Positions 1 through 6,749 of a stretch of 7,081 nt of DNA are shown here, piece by piece (the first letter of the stretch is position 1; every line of letters starts with the position of its first letter). Source of the DNA: Alkaliphilus sp. Its GTDB lineage: Bacteria > Bacillota > Clostridia > Peptostreptococcales > Natronincolaceae. The DNA lies in the NCBI GenBank assembly GCA_023230535.1, contig JALNXC010000056.1, positions 1-7,081 on the forward strand, given 5' to 3'. The notes under the pieces were generated by a model that saw only the letters and a list, made by a program, of their open reading frames with translations, was not told the origin of the DNA and did not search any database. The position numbers and the translations under genes are program-made.

Positions 1-41
1 CCTTTTGAAAAACACAAACAACTGTTTCTCTGTGCTCCTTG

Positions 42-138
42 CGGGCAGACACATGGGTCTGCCCCTACAACTGGCTTGGAACACCGATCTCCGATTTTCT
101 ATTTCTAGAACGTAGGGGTGGACCTGTGTGTCCACCCT
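42..138. repeat. 97-bp dispersed-type repeat with hairpin ends, downstream of the operon
   Basis: Two similar hairpins face each other. The left is GGGCAGAC/GTCTGCCC (43-50 with 57-64, loop ACATGG); the right is GGGTGGAC/GTCCACCC (116-123 with 130-137, loop CTGTGT). Each has an inner flank that is the exact complement of the other's, CCCCTAC (62-68) and GTAGGGG (112-118). The left end reversed therefore resembles the right end. From memory, GTAGGGGCAGACC...GTCTGCCC elements are widespread intergenic repeats in several bacterial phyla. The rest of positions 1-176 shows no gene. Confidence 0.6.
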
Positions 139-155
139 TTATCAATACTGCACAT

Positions 156-182
156 TGTTAGGCAATCATACAATACCTAACA
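156..182 (-). repeat. inverted repeat spanning the stop codon of the last gene
   Basis: TGTTAGG (156-162) and CCTAACA (176-182) form a 7-bp stem with a 13-base loop, and the TAG stop lies in one arm. No T-run follows on the minus strand, so it is not a typical intrinsic terminator. It may protect the mRNA 3' end, which is inference. Confidence 0.35.
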
Positions 183-953
183 TTCAAGCAATTTTTCAAT
201 AATCTCCCTTGCTATTTTCTGCACATCTTTTTTATCGGTGTCTATAATTATATCGCCGGCATTTTCATACAGAGGTAATCTGTTTTTCAATATTTCCGAT
301 AACCCTTTTAGGGTAAAACTATCTTTTAGCAGGGGCCTGCTGTTGTCATTTGAAAGGCGATCAAGGACCTCTTCGGGAGATACTTTCAACCACACTATTT
401 TACCGTTATCCCTTAACAATTCAATATTTGTAGAATCTAACACTACGCCTCCGCCGCAAGAAATTATGGTATTTCTCGTGTCTTTTAAACTCTCTATTGC
501 TTTCCTCTCCAATTTTCTAAATTTGGCCTCACCGTAGGCATTAAAAATTTCGTTTATAGATATTCCGGAATTTTTTACGATTATATCGTCTGTGCCTATG
601 TAATTCATTTCCAACAAGGTTGAAAGTTTGATACCTACGGAAGTTTTACCGCTTCCCATGAAACCGACAAGTACAATATTAAAGGGAAACAAATATTTTG
701 ATTGCAGTTTTCTGCTGATTTTTAATATTTGGTGATATAGTAATTCCAGCTCATCGGAAAATTCATCATGCTTTAAAAATAAATTAACCTTTTTAAAGAC
801 ATCTTGTTCTCTTTCGGGTTGAAATATGGGCAATTTATGTTTTCTTTTGTATTCTAAAATATTCAGGACGGCCTTTAATCGCTGTTCAAATACTTCTACC
901 AGCTTTTTATCGCAATCATCTATAATATTTCTGATATCTTCCAGATTCTCCAA
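177..953 (-). CDS. aroK: bifunctional chorismate mutase (AroQ class) - shikimate kinase fusion
   Basis: Two enzymes lie in one 258-residue chain, started by TTG. Residues 1-87 form an all-helical AroQ chorismate mutase, which rearranges chorismate to prephenate. Arg8, Arg25, Lys36, Glu49, Ser80 and Gln84 fall where the active-site residues of the E. coli domain lie. Residues 90-258 form shikimate kinase, which phosphorylates shikimate at O3 with ATP. It shows the P-loop GFMGSGKT (97-104), Asp122, Arg146 in KFRKLE, the GGG at 167-169, lid Arg206 in NSRPLL and Arg225 in NRLPLY. The usual D-x-D motif reads GTD (120-122), so its first Asp is Gly. Shikimate-binding Asp122 is kept. This is the last gene of the operon. 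The fusion joins the fifth pathway step to the first step of Phe/Tyr synthesis, skipping the two enzymes between them. I cannot tell whether both activities are retained. Confidence 0.92.
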   Translation of the reverse strand: MENLEDIRNIIDDCDKKLVEVFEQRLKAVLNILEYKRKHKLPIFQPEREQDVFKKVNLFLKHDEFSDELELLYHQILKISRKLQSKYLFPFNIVLVGFMGSGKTSVGIKLSTLLEMNYIGTDDIIVKNSGISINEIFNAYGEAKFRKLERKAIESLKDTRNTIISCGGGVVLDSTNIELLRDNGKIVWLKVSPEEVLDRLSNDNSRPLLKDSFTLKGLSEILKNRLPLYENAGDIIIDTDKKDVQKIAREIIEKLLEC

Positions 954-961
954 TTTATCAA

Positions 962-967
962 CTCCTC
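962..967 (-). promoter_or_regulatory. ribosome binding site deciding the TTG start of the mutase-kinase gene
   Basis: GAGGAG on the minus strand lies 8 bases before the TTG at 953. No in-frame ATG with a comparable site is near, and the chorismate mutase similarity begins right at this codon. Confidence 0.75.
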
Positions 968-1057
968 TGTCTGTTAAGAACGGGCCTTATTTGTTTGTTA
1001 TTATCCATCAGGATTGGTTGTGTGTTGTTCCCGTGTCAAACGGCTCTTTCTTTATTT

Positions 1058-2011
1058 TCAAAATGCATTTTTCAACATATCATAAATTTCTTTTTCTTCA
1101 TTGTGTGTTGCCCGCTCTCCGGTCCATATTTCAAAAGATTTTAATCCTTGATAAATTAACATGGGCAAGCCATTTATTGTTTTAGCGCCAAATTTATTTC
1201 CAAGCTTGAGCAATTCGGTTTCAAAAGGATTATATATTATATCATATACCAACTTGGCACCTCGTAATATATTGGGATTTATCGGCGATTTGTCTATATC
1301 GGGATACATTCCCACGGAAGTGCTGTTGATTATTACATCAAAAAAGGTATTGGTTTTTGCCGACTTTACCATATCAGTATGGTTATCGGGCTTTTTCGGA
1401 TGTACTATATCAGCATAATCATCAGGCTTTGTCGGGTTTAATATATCGGGAGGAGTGTTGAGCTCCGCAGGGTCTATTATATTTATAAAAACACCGTAGG
1501 ATTTTTCAAGTTGGGTTTTAAATTGCATACCTCTCTCAATGTTTCTGTTTGCAATGGTTAGATTTCCGCCTAGTTTTATAATTTCAGATGCGATAACTTT
1601 GGCGGCGCCGCCGGCACCTAATAATAAAACTTGTTTTTCCTTTAAACTCATATTTATATTTTCAAGGCTCCTTGTAAATCCTATACTGTCAGTATTATAG
1701 CCTATGAGAGCACCATCGGTAACCTTTACCGTATTTACCGCACCGTATTCGATAGCCAAGGGATCAATTTCGTCTAAATATTGCATTATATTTTCCTTGT
1801 GAGGTATAGTCACATTAAATCCTGCAAAATCATTTTTAAGAAACTTTAAACTATCAACTAAGGTATCGGAAGTTATTCGTAGGGGTATATAGAGAGCATT
1901 TATGTTTCTTTGCCTTATAAAATAGTTTTGAAAAACAGGTGATAGGCTATGGGCAATAGGGTCTCCGATAACTGCATAAAGTTTTGTTTCACGGGTAACA
2001 TTAGTTTTCAT
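1058..2011 (-). CDS. aroE: shikimate dehydrogenase with an internal tandem-repeat insertion
   Basis: This enzyme reduces 3-dehydroshikimate to shikimate with NADPH, the fourth pathway step. The N-terminal substrate domain shows HSLSP (21-25), NVTIPHK (66-72, catalytic Lys72) and YNTD (105-108, Asp108). The nucleotide domain shows the glycine-rich GAGGAAK (132-138), ANRN (154-157) and NSTSVGM (229-235), and YQG (287-289) lies near the end. At 317 residues it is longer than the usual 270-290. The excess lies at residues 189-222, where a 12-residue unit rich in Pro, Lys and Asp is repeated about three times between the second Rossmann strand region and NSTSVGM. The frame is kept and every expected catalytic residue is present, so activity is likely. 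The ATG at 2011 lies within the end of aroA, with AGGATG upstream as a weak ribosome binding site. The stop lies 104 bases before the next gene. Confidence 0.95.
   Translation of the reverse strand: MKTNVTRETKLYAVIGDPIAHSLSPVFQNYFIRQRNINALYIPLRITSDTLVDSLKFLKNDFAGFNVTIPHKENIMQYLDEIDPLAIEYGAVNTVKVTDGALIGYNTDSIGFTRSLENINMSLKEKQVLLLGAGGAAKVIASEIIKLGGNLTIANRNIERGMQFKTQLEKSYGVFINIIDPAELNTPPDILNPTKPDDYADIVHPKKPDNHTDMVKSAKTNTFFDVIINSTSVGMYPDIDKSPINPNILRGAKLVYDIIYNPFETELLKLGNKFGAKTINGLPMLIYQGLKSFEIWTGERATHNEEKEIYDMLKNAF
1346..1447. repeat. 36-bp imperfect tandem repeat inside aroE, nearly three units
   Basis: Units are 1412-1447, 1376-1411 and a partial 1346-1375. Units 1 and 2 match at 27 of 36 bases by eye, and unit 3 is more diverged. 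On the coding strand each begins GATAT and encodes, in turn, DILNPTKPDDYA, DIVHPKKPDNHT and DMVKSAKTNT. The period is a multiple of three, so the reading frame is preserved. It looks like an old intragenic duplication. Confidence 0.8.
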
Positions 2012-3287
2012 CTTTTATCATCCTATCTAAGATATCAAAGAAATTTGGGAAAGATACGGTTACACAATCAGGATTGTTGATAATAACACCTTCTTTACTT
2101 ACCAAGCCGGCTATTGTTAAAGCCATTGCAATTCTATGATCGTTATAGCTTTCAACTATTCCGCCCTGCAGAATATCTTTACCGTGAATAATCATACCGT
2201 CCTCTGTTTCTTCGATATCGGCTCCTATTTTTTTAAGCTCTGAGGCTATAGCGGCAATTCTATCGCTCTCTTTTATTTTTAGTTCTTCCGCATCGCGTAT
2301 AGTGGTTGTTCCTTTCGCAAAGGTTGCGGCAACCGCTAGTACGGGGATTTCATCTATCAATCGCGGTATTATATCGCCTCCTATTTCCACACCTCTTAAA
2401 TCAGAATTGGTAACATGGATATCTCCTGTAGGTTCCCCGTTTAAAATCCGTTCATTTAATATCTTTATATCGGCACCCATCTGTTTCAAAACATCTATAA
2501 TCCCGGTTCGCGTAGGATTTAAACCTATATCTTTTATTGCAATTTCAGCATCTTTGGCTATGGTTCCCAATACGAGGAAAAAGGAGGCGGAAGATATGTC
2601 ACCGGGCACATATATTTCCCTAGCATACAATTTGTCTATAGGGTCGGAAAATATGGAAAGCCCATCCTGTTTGATGTTTGCACCCATATAATTCAACATG
2701 CGTTCCGTATGATCGCGAGATCTTTGAATTTCATGTATAGAGGTCGTTCCATCGGCATAGATGCCGGCTAATAATATGGCAGACTTTACCTGGGCGCTGG
2801 CAACGGGCATATTGTAATCGATGGCTGTCAGCTTACTTTTTTGTATTTTGAGGGGGGCATAGCCACTTCTTTCTGTACCTTCAATTATACTTCCCATCTG
2901 TTTGAGCGGTGAAATTATTCTGTCCATGGGCCTATTTTGAATGGATCTGTCCCCGGTAATTTCACAATCGAAATCCTGTCCCGCCAATATTCCGCACATT
3001 AAACGTATCGTTGTACCCGAATTACCTACATCTAATATTTCATCGGGTTTTTTTAAGCCTTTCAATCCTGCACCCTTAATCTTTATTTTATTTTCCGTGG
3101 TCTTGATAGGCACCTGCATCTTGCGAAAACATTCAATAGTATTTAGGCAGTCATCACCCATCAAAAAATTATGAATTTTACTTTCGCCTTCCGCGATAGA
3201 TGAGAGCATTATCGCCCTGTGGGATATGGATTTATCCCCCGGGACAGTAATGTTCTGTCTTATTTGTTTGATTGGCTTGATTAACAC
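2001..3287 (-). CDS. aroA: 3-phosphoshikimate 1-carboxyvinyltransferase (EPSP synthase), class II type
   Basis: This enzyme transfers the enolpyruvyl group of PEP to shikimate 3-phosphate, the sixth pathway step. From the GTG at 3287 it has 428 residues, the normal size, and begins VLIKPIKQIRQNITVPGDKS as the family does. The motifs described for class II enzymes are all present: GDKS (17-20), SAQVK (164-168), RDHTE (191-195) and NPTR (257-260). Also visible are LDVGNSGTTIRL (85-96), the catalytic Asp312 in IDEIP, and KIKESDR (337-343). The open frame extends 45 codons further upstream to 3422, but that part translates repeat DNA and has no family similarity. The 3' end overlaps aroE by 11 bases. 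Class II members are often intrinsically insensitive to glyphosate; that is expected here from family knowledge but not shown by the sequence. Confidence 0.96.
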   Translation of the reverse strand: MLIKPIKQIRQNITVPGDKSISHRAIMLSSIAEGESKIHNFLMGDDCLNTIECFRKMQVPIKTTENKIKIKGAGLKGLKKPDEILDVGNSGTTIRLMCGILAGQDFDCEITGDRSIQNRPMDRIISPLKQMGSIIEGTERSGYAPLKIQKSKLTAIDYNMPVASAQVKSAILLAGIYADGTTSIHEIQRSRDHTERMLNYMGANIKQDGLSIFSDPIDKLYAREIYVPGDISSASFFLVLGTIAKDAEIAIKDIGLNPTRTGIIDVLKQMGADIKILNERILNGEPTGDIHVTNSDLRGVEIGGDIIPRLIDEIPVLAVAATFAKGTTTIRDAEELKIKESDRIAAIASELKKIGADIEETEDGMIIHGKDILQGGIVESYNDHRIAMALTIAGLVSKEGVIINNPDCVTVSFPNFFDILDRMIKDEN

Positions 3288-3290
3288 ATT

Positions 3291-3301
3291 ATCACCTTCT
3301 T
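3291..3301 (-). promoter_or_regulatory. ribosome binding site of aroA, deciding a GTG start
   Basis: AAGAAGGTGAT on the minus strand closely matches the complement of the 16S rRNA 3' end and ends 3 bases before the GTG at 3287. It separates the true aroA start from 45 upstream in-frame codons that read through repeat sequence. Confidence 0.8.
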
Positions 3302-3319
3302 GAATTGTTATTAAATGGG

Positions 3320-3351
3320 TTTGTCGTTCCGAACGGCAATGAAGAATTTCG
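3320..3351. repeat. degenerate arm of the same repeat family upstream of aroA
   Basis: TTTGTCGTTCCGAACGG followed by CAATGAAGAATTTCG on the plus strand resembles the arm at 3516-3548 in order and spacing (GTCATTCTGAAC...GTGAAGAATCTCG). It is more diverged, which suggests an older insertion. It lies just upstream of the aroA ribosome binding site. Confidence 0.45.
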
Positions 3352-3413
3352 TTTAGGCTTCTTGAAAAAATCACGGGTATAATTAGATTGTGTGAAAAAG
3401 CACTTTCCTTACT

Positions 3414-3509
3414 TTTTGTCATCCCGAGCGAATGCGAAGGATTTGTATTTTGAGCTGTTCAAGATTCTTCGCGGGTGCCATTCATACTGTTCGTCTCAGA
3501 ATGACAAAA
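3414..3509. repeat. 96-bp palindromic repeat (MITE- or REP-like) between aroB and aroA
   Basis: The ends are a 15-base terminal inverted repeat with 13 matches: TTTTGTCATCCCGAG at 3414-3428 against CTCAGAATGACAAAA at 3495-3509. The inner parts (GCGAAGGATTTG on the left, CAAGATTCTTCGCG on the right) continue the symmetry imperfectly. It has no coding content. Similar GTCATTCTGAG/AAGAATCTT palindromes are known from memory as dispersed intergenic repeats in many bacterial genomes. A transcript of it could fold into a long imperfect hairpin that splits the operon mRNA between aroB and aroA. Confidence 0.65.
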
Positions 3510-3515
3510 TTAGGG

Positions 3516-3548
3516 ATGTCATTCTGAACACAAGTGAAGAATCTCGCT
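3516..3548. repeat. solitary arm of a dispersed palindromic repeat, overlapping the aroB 3' end
   Basis: The plus strand reads GTCATTCTGAACACAAGTG followed by AAGAATCTCGC. This matches the well-known GTCATTCTGA...GAAGAATCTC arm seen in intergenic repeats of many bacteria, and it resembles the arms at 3414-3440, 3462-3509 and 3320-3351. Read on the minus strand it encodes the last nine residues and the stop of aroB. Confidence 0.65.
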
Positions 3549-4571
3549 TTTTTCAAATAATCGCTCTTTTACTGTTCCTTTCTCAGTAGGCAAAACAAAA
3601 GATATTTTTCCGCCGATATTTTTTTTATCTTTTGACATCCAATCAACAAGTTCCGCGATGGAATAATTACTTATATTTAAGTTCATTCCCAAATTGCTCA
3701 GAAAACTCAATATCTCTTCCGCATATTTTTCATCGATCATCCCCAATTTTTTTGCAATGATTGTTTCGCAATACATACCGATTATTACAGCCTCGCCGTG
3801 GGAATATTTAGAGAAATCGGTTATTCCTTCCAAGGCATGCCCGAAAGTGTGGCCAAAATTTAATATCTTTCTTAAACCTCCTTCTTTTTCATCCTGAGAC
3901 ACAATATCGGCCTTAATTTCACAGCAGCGTTTGATCACATGGGGCATTATGTTTTCATCGCATTTTTTAATCCGTTCTATATTCTCAACCACATATTCAA
4001 AAAACTTGTAATCATATATTATTCCGTATTTAATAATTTCTCCTATACCGCTCAACCGTTCCCTATAGGGTAATGTTTGTGAAAGGGCGGTATCTATTAT
4101 AACTTTGGTGGGCTGATGAAAGGCCCCGACACTGTTTTTATAATGCAGTAGATTGATGCCTGTTTTACCGCCTACGCTGCTGTCAACTTGGGCCAGTAAC
4201 GTAGTAGGTATTTGAATAAAGGGTATCCCGCGCATATATATGGCACTACAAAACCCTCCCAAATCACCCACTACGCCGCCGCCGAAAGTAATAATTTTAG
4301 ATTTTCTCGATGCTCCCTTTACGAGCATCTGTTTTAAAATATCCGCAGTTACATCCATAGACTTGCTCTGCTCCCCGGGTTCTATGATGATTTTTTCATA
4401 ATTCTTCAATGCACCTAAATAATTTCCATATAGAGCATCTACATTTTTATCCGTTATTATAAAATTTCGTTTCGAATTATTATCTATTATATTTTCTATA
4501 TTTTCCAGGAGCCCGTTTCCAATCAATATATCATAACTGTTTTCTTTTAAATTCACTTTTATTTTTTCCAT
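3519..4571 (-). CDS. aroB: 3-dehydroquinate synthase with a repeat-derived C-terminal tail
   Basis: This NAD- and metal-dependent enzyme converts DAHP to 3-dehydroquinate, the second pathway step. The 350-residue protein shows EPGEQSK (64-70), the NAD-binding stretch GGGVVGDLGGF (97-107), PTTLLAQVDSSVGGKTGIN (122-140), and the metal-binding residues Glu178 (GEIIKYG), His241 (GHTFGHALE) and His258 (SHGEAV). All catalytic motifs are present. The start is the ATG at 4571, inside the end of aroC and preceded by GGAGGAGA, which forms part of the aroC coding sequence. The last nine residues (SEILHLCSE) and the TGA stop come from a dispersed repeat arm at about 3516-3548. The natural C-terminal helix therefore seems to have been trimmed or replaced. 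The enzyme is probably still active, because the tail is far from the active-site motifs, but this is inference. Confidence 0.96.
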   Translation of the reverse strand: MEKIKVNLKENSYDILIGNGLLENIENIIDNNSKRNFIITDKNVDALYGNYLGALKNYEKIIIEPGEQSKSMDVTADILKQMLVKGASRKSKIITFGGGVVGDLGGFCSAIYMRGIPFIQIPTTLLAQVDSSVGGKTGINLLHYKNSVGAFHQPTKVIIDTALSQTLPYRERLSGIGEIIKYGIIYDYKFFEYVVENIERIKKCDENIMPHVIKRCCEIKADIVSQDEKEGGLRKILNFGHTFGHALEGITDFSKYSHGEAVIIGMYCETIIAKKLGMIDEKYAEEILSFLSNLGMNLNISNYSIAELVDWMSKDKKNIGGKISFVLPTEKGTVKERLFEKSEILHLCSE

Positions 4572-5689
4572 CGCTCTAAAATCTCCTCCAGAGAATCTCC
4601 GCCGTATTTTCTCAAAAATTCGTCCGCAATGACGGTTATAGCCGCCATTTCTCCGACAATAGATGCCGCAGGTACTGCGCAGGTGTCACTTCTTTCAACA
4701 GTCGCCGTAAAGCTTTCCTTAGTCTCTATATCCACGCTTCGTAAAGGCTTATGAAGCGTGGGTATGGGTTTCATACAGCAGCGGATTACGATGTTTTCGC
4801 CGTTGGACATTCCGCCTTCTATACCGCCCGCCCTGTTTGTTTTTCTGTGATAGCCTCTTTGGGGGTCGTAAAGGATTTCGTCATGGACCTCGGAACCCCT
4901 CAATTTTGAATTATTAAACCCCTCACCGATCTCTACCGCTTTTATTCCCTGTATACTCATCAGATTATATGCCAGTTTAGCATCCAGTTTTCTGTCCCAC
5001 TGGACATAACTGCCTAAACCTACAGGTGCACCCGTTATATGTATTTCGAAAATGCCCCCCAAGGAGTCGCCTGCTTCTTTTGCTTCTTCGATTTCATTTA
5101 TCATTTTTTTCTCCGTATTTTTATCTATGCATCTCACGGAAGATTTGTCCGCATTTTTGATTTTTTCTATGTCCCATATATTTTCTTTTAATGAGACAGA
5201 ACCTATAGCGATAACATGGCTTACGATATCTATGTTGAAACAATTCATCAGTTGTTTTGTGATGCTTCCTATCGCTACACGTGAGGCTGTTTCTCTTGCA
5301 CTGCTCCTTTCTAATACATTTCTGACATCGGTAAAATTGTACTTGATGGATCCGCATAAGTCGGCATGGCCCGGTCTGGGTTTAGTCACTTTTTTACTGT
5401 CATCTTCGATTTTAACGGGATTCATATATTTCTTCCAATTTACATAATCACGATTTTGTATAAAAAAGGCGATAGGGCTGCCTAATGTTTTACCATCTCT
5501 GATTCCCGATAAGATTTCTATACTGTCCTGTTCTATTTTCATCCTATCGCCTCTGCCGTATCCCATCTGACGTCTCTTTAAATCGGTATTTATTTTATCT
5601 ATATCCATAGGGACATTGGATGGAAAGCCCTCTATAATTCCTGTCAGACACTTTCCATGAGATTCCCCCGCCGTAAAATATTTTAGCAT
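4559..5689 (-). CDS. aroC: chorismate synthase
   Basis: This enzyme catalyses the last common step, the reduced-FMN-dependent 1,4-elimination of phosphate from EPSP to give chorismate. The 376-residue protein has the usual family length and carries the diagnostic segments: GESHGKCLTGIIEG (8-21), the RRQMGYGRGDRM region (39-50), RPGHADLCG (105-113), RSSARETASRVAIG (128-141), GIEGGMSNGE (289-298) and RSDTCAVPAASIVGE (333-347). The conserved catalytic histidines correspond to His11 and His108. The start is the ATG at 5689, preceded by GGAGG (5697-5701) with 7-base spacing; an in-frame upstream extension of 18 residues lacks family similarity. The 3' end overlaps the start of aroB by 13 bases, which suggests translational coupling. 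No flavin reductase domain is present, so it should be a monofunctional enzyme that depends on cellular reduced FMN. Confidence 0.97.
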   Translation of the reverse strand: MLKYFTAGESHGKCLTGIIEGFPSNVPMDIDKINTDLKRRQMGYGRGDRMKIEQDSIEILSGIRDGKTLGSPIAFFIQNRDYVNWKKYMNPVKIEDDSKKVTKPRPGHADLCGSIKYNFTDVRNVLERSSARETASRVAIGSITKQLMNCFNIDIVSHVIAIGSVSLKENIWDIEKIKNADKSSVRCIDKNTEKKMINEIEEAKEAGDSLGGIFEIHITGAPVGLGSYVQWDRKLDAKLAYNLMSIQGIKAVEIGEGFNNSKLRGSEVHDEILYDPQRGYHRKTNRAGGIEGGMSNGENIVIRCCMKPIPTLHKPLRSVDIETKESFTATVERSDTCAVPAASIVGEMAAITVIADEFLRKYGGDSLEEILERWKK

Positions 5690-5709
5690 TAAATATCCTC
5701 CGTTTCCAA

Positions 5710-5740
5710 AGGAAGCAAAAAACTTTTCCTGCCGCTTCCT
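5710..5740 (-). repeat. inverted repeat in the aroF-aroC spacer
   Basis: AGGAAGC (5734-5740 on the minus strand) and GCTTCCT (5710-5716) form a 7-bp stem with a 17-base loop that starts at the aroF stop codon. No T-run follows, so it does not look like a terminator. It could stabilise or separate the mRNA between the first two genes, but this is inference from sequence alone. Confidence 0.4.
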
Positions 5741-6741
5741 CAATGAATTGCAATAATCTGGTTTATTTCTCTCATCAGTTGTTCGAATTTTTCCGGTTTT
5801 AAAGATTGAGCCCCGTCGGAAAGCGCATTTTCCGGGTCATTATGAACCTCAATCATAAGGCCATCCGAGCCCGCAGCAATAGCAGCTTTGGATAGGGGTT
5901 TAATCATGGCCCATCTGCCTGATGCATGACTGGGGTCTACTATTATGGGCAAATGGCTGAGTGCTTTGATTGCGGGAACGGCACTGATGTCTAAAGTGTT
6001 TCTTGTATACGTTTCAAATGTCCTTATACCTCTTTCGCATAAAATGACCTTTGTGTTTCCTTCCGACATTATATATTCTGCCGACATAAGTAATTCTTCA
6101 ACAGTTGCGGACATTCCTCTTTTTAGCAGTACAGGTTTATCAGATTTTCCCGCTCTCTTTAAAAGGGGGAAATTTTGCATATTTCTTGCGCCGATTTGAA
6201 GTATATCCGCATAAGCTTCTACAACATCAAAGATATCCGTGCACATGACTTCCGTAACGATGGGCATACCTGTCTCTTCCTTAGCTTTTCTTAATAATTT
6301 CAGGCCATCTTCTCCCAGTCCTTGGAAACTGTAAGGCGATGTCCTGGGTTTGTATGCTCCGCCCCTCAAAATATGAGCACCGAGGGCTTTGACACTTTTA
6401 GCTATACTCATAAGTTGTTCTTCGCTCTCTACGGAGCAGGGTCCTGCCATGATTGAGATATTTCCTCCGCCGATTTTTATACCGTCAACATCTACAACAG
6501 TATCCTCCGGGTGGAATAATTTATTGGCGAGCTTGAATGGATGTTGCACCTTAAGCACCCGTTCCACATTTTTATTTGCTTCTATCTGTCTTAAATCAAT
6601 CTTTGTCGTATCACCTACCAATCCGAATATAAAATAGTTTTCTCCCTGTGACCTATGGGTTGTAAAGCCCATTTCTTCCAGTTTTTCCGCCATCTTTTCA
6701 ATCTCTTCCGCAGGTGTACCCACCTTCATAACAACTATCAT
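5740..6741 (-). CDS. aroF: 3-deoxy-7-phosphoheptulonate (DAHP) synthase, type I-beta, with N-terminal regulatory domain
   Basis: This cytoplasmic enzyme condenses PEP with erythrose 4-phosphate, the committed first step of the shikimate pathway. The protein has 333 residues, close to the usual I-beta length, and resembles the Thermotoga maritima type from its MIVV start onward. Residues 1 to about 75 form the ferredoxin-like regulatory domain, and the TIM barrel follows from about 85. Visible motifs are GPCSVES (100-106, metal-binding Cys102), RGGAYKPRTSPYSFQGLG (126-143), KPVLLKRG (202-209), CERGIRTFE (235-243) and DPSHASGR (269-276). The other expected metal ligands are His272, Glu298 and Asp309. 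In characterised relatives the N-terminal domain mediates feedback inhibition by Tyr or Phe, so the same is likely here. The start is the ATG behind AAAGGAGG; the longer frame would add 15 residues from a TTG. It is the first gene of the operon, with 50 bases to aroC. Confidence 0.96.
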   Translation of the reverse strand: MIVVMKVGTPAEEIEKMAEKLEEMGFTTHRSQGENYFIFGLVGDTTKIDLRQIEANKNVERVLKVQHPFKLANKLFHPEDTVVDVDGIKIGGGNISIMAGPCSVESEEQLMSIAKSVKALGAHILRGGAYKPRTSPYSFQGLGEDGLKLLRKAKEETGMPIVTEVMCTDIFDVVEAYADILQIGARNMQNFPLLKRAGKSDKPVLLKRGMSATVEELLMSAEYIMSEGNTKVILCERGIRTFETYTRNTLDISAVPAIKALSHLPIIVDPSHASGRWAMIKPLSKAAIAAGSDGLMIEVHNDPENALSDGAQSLKPEKFEQLMREINQIIAIH

Positions 6742-6749
6742 TTTGTATT

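Noticed and set aside
990..1040. Internal promoter before the mutase-kinase gene (TTGACA and GATAAT on the minus strand)
   Set aside because: The two hexamers are about 28 bases apart, far from the usual 17, so they do not form a credible promoter.
3362..3383. Plus-strand TTGAAA and TATAAT in the aroB-aroA gap
   Set aside because: They are only about 10 bases apart and no plus-strand gene follows.
3288..3422. Upstream 45-codon in-frame extension of aroA
   Set aside because: It translates repeat-derived spacer DNA, lacks family similarity, and a strong ribosome binding site with a GTG codon lies exactly where EPSP synthase similarity begins.
3392..3589. Plus-strand open frame of 65 codons across the repeats
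   Set aside because: It is a translation of the repeat elements and part of the antisense of aroB, with no ribosome binding site or protein-like character.
5121..5357. Minus-strand 78-codon frame inside aroC
   Set aside because: It is an out-of-frame shadow of aroC, which is intact and has all family motifs.
5690..5743. Upstream extension of aroC by 18 residues
   Set aside because: The extension has no similarity to chorismate synthases and overlaps the GGAGG site that serves the ATG at 5689.
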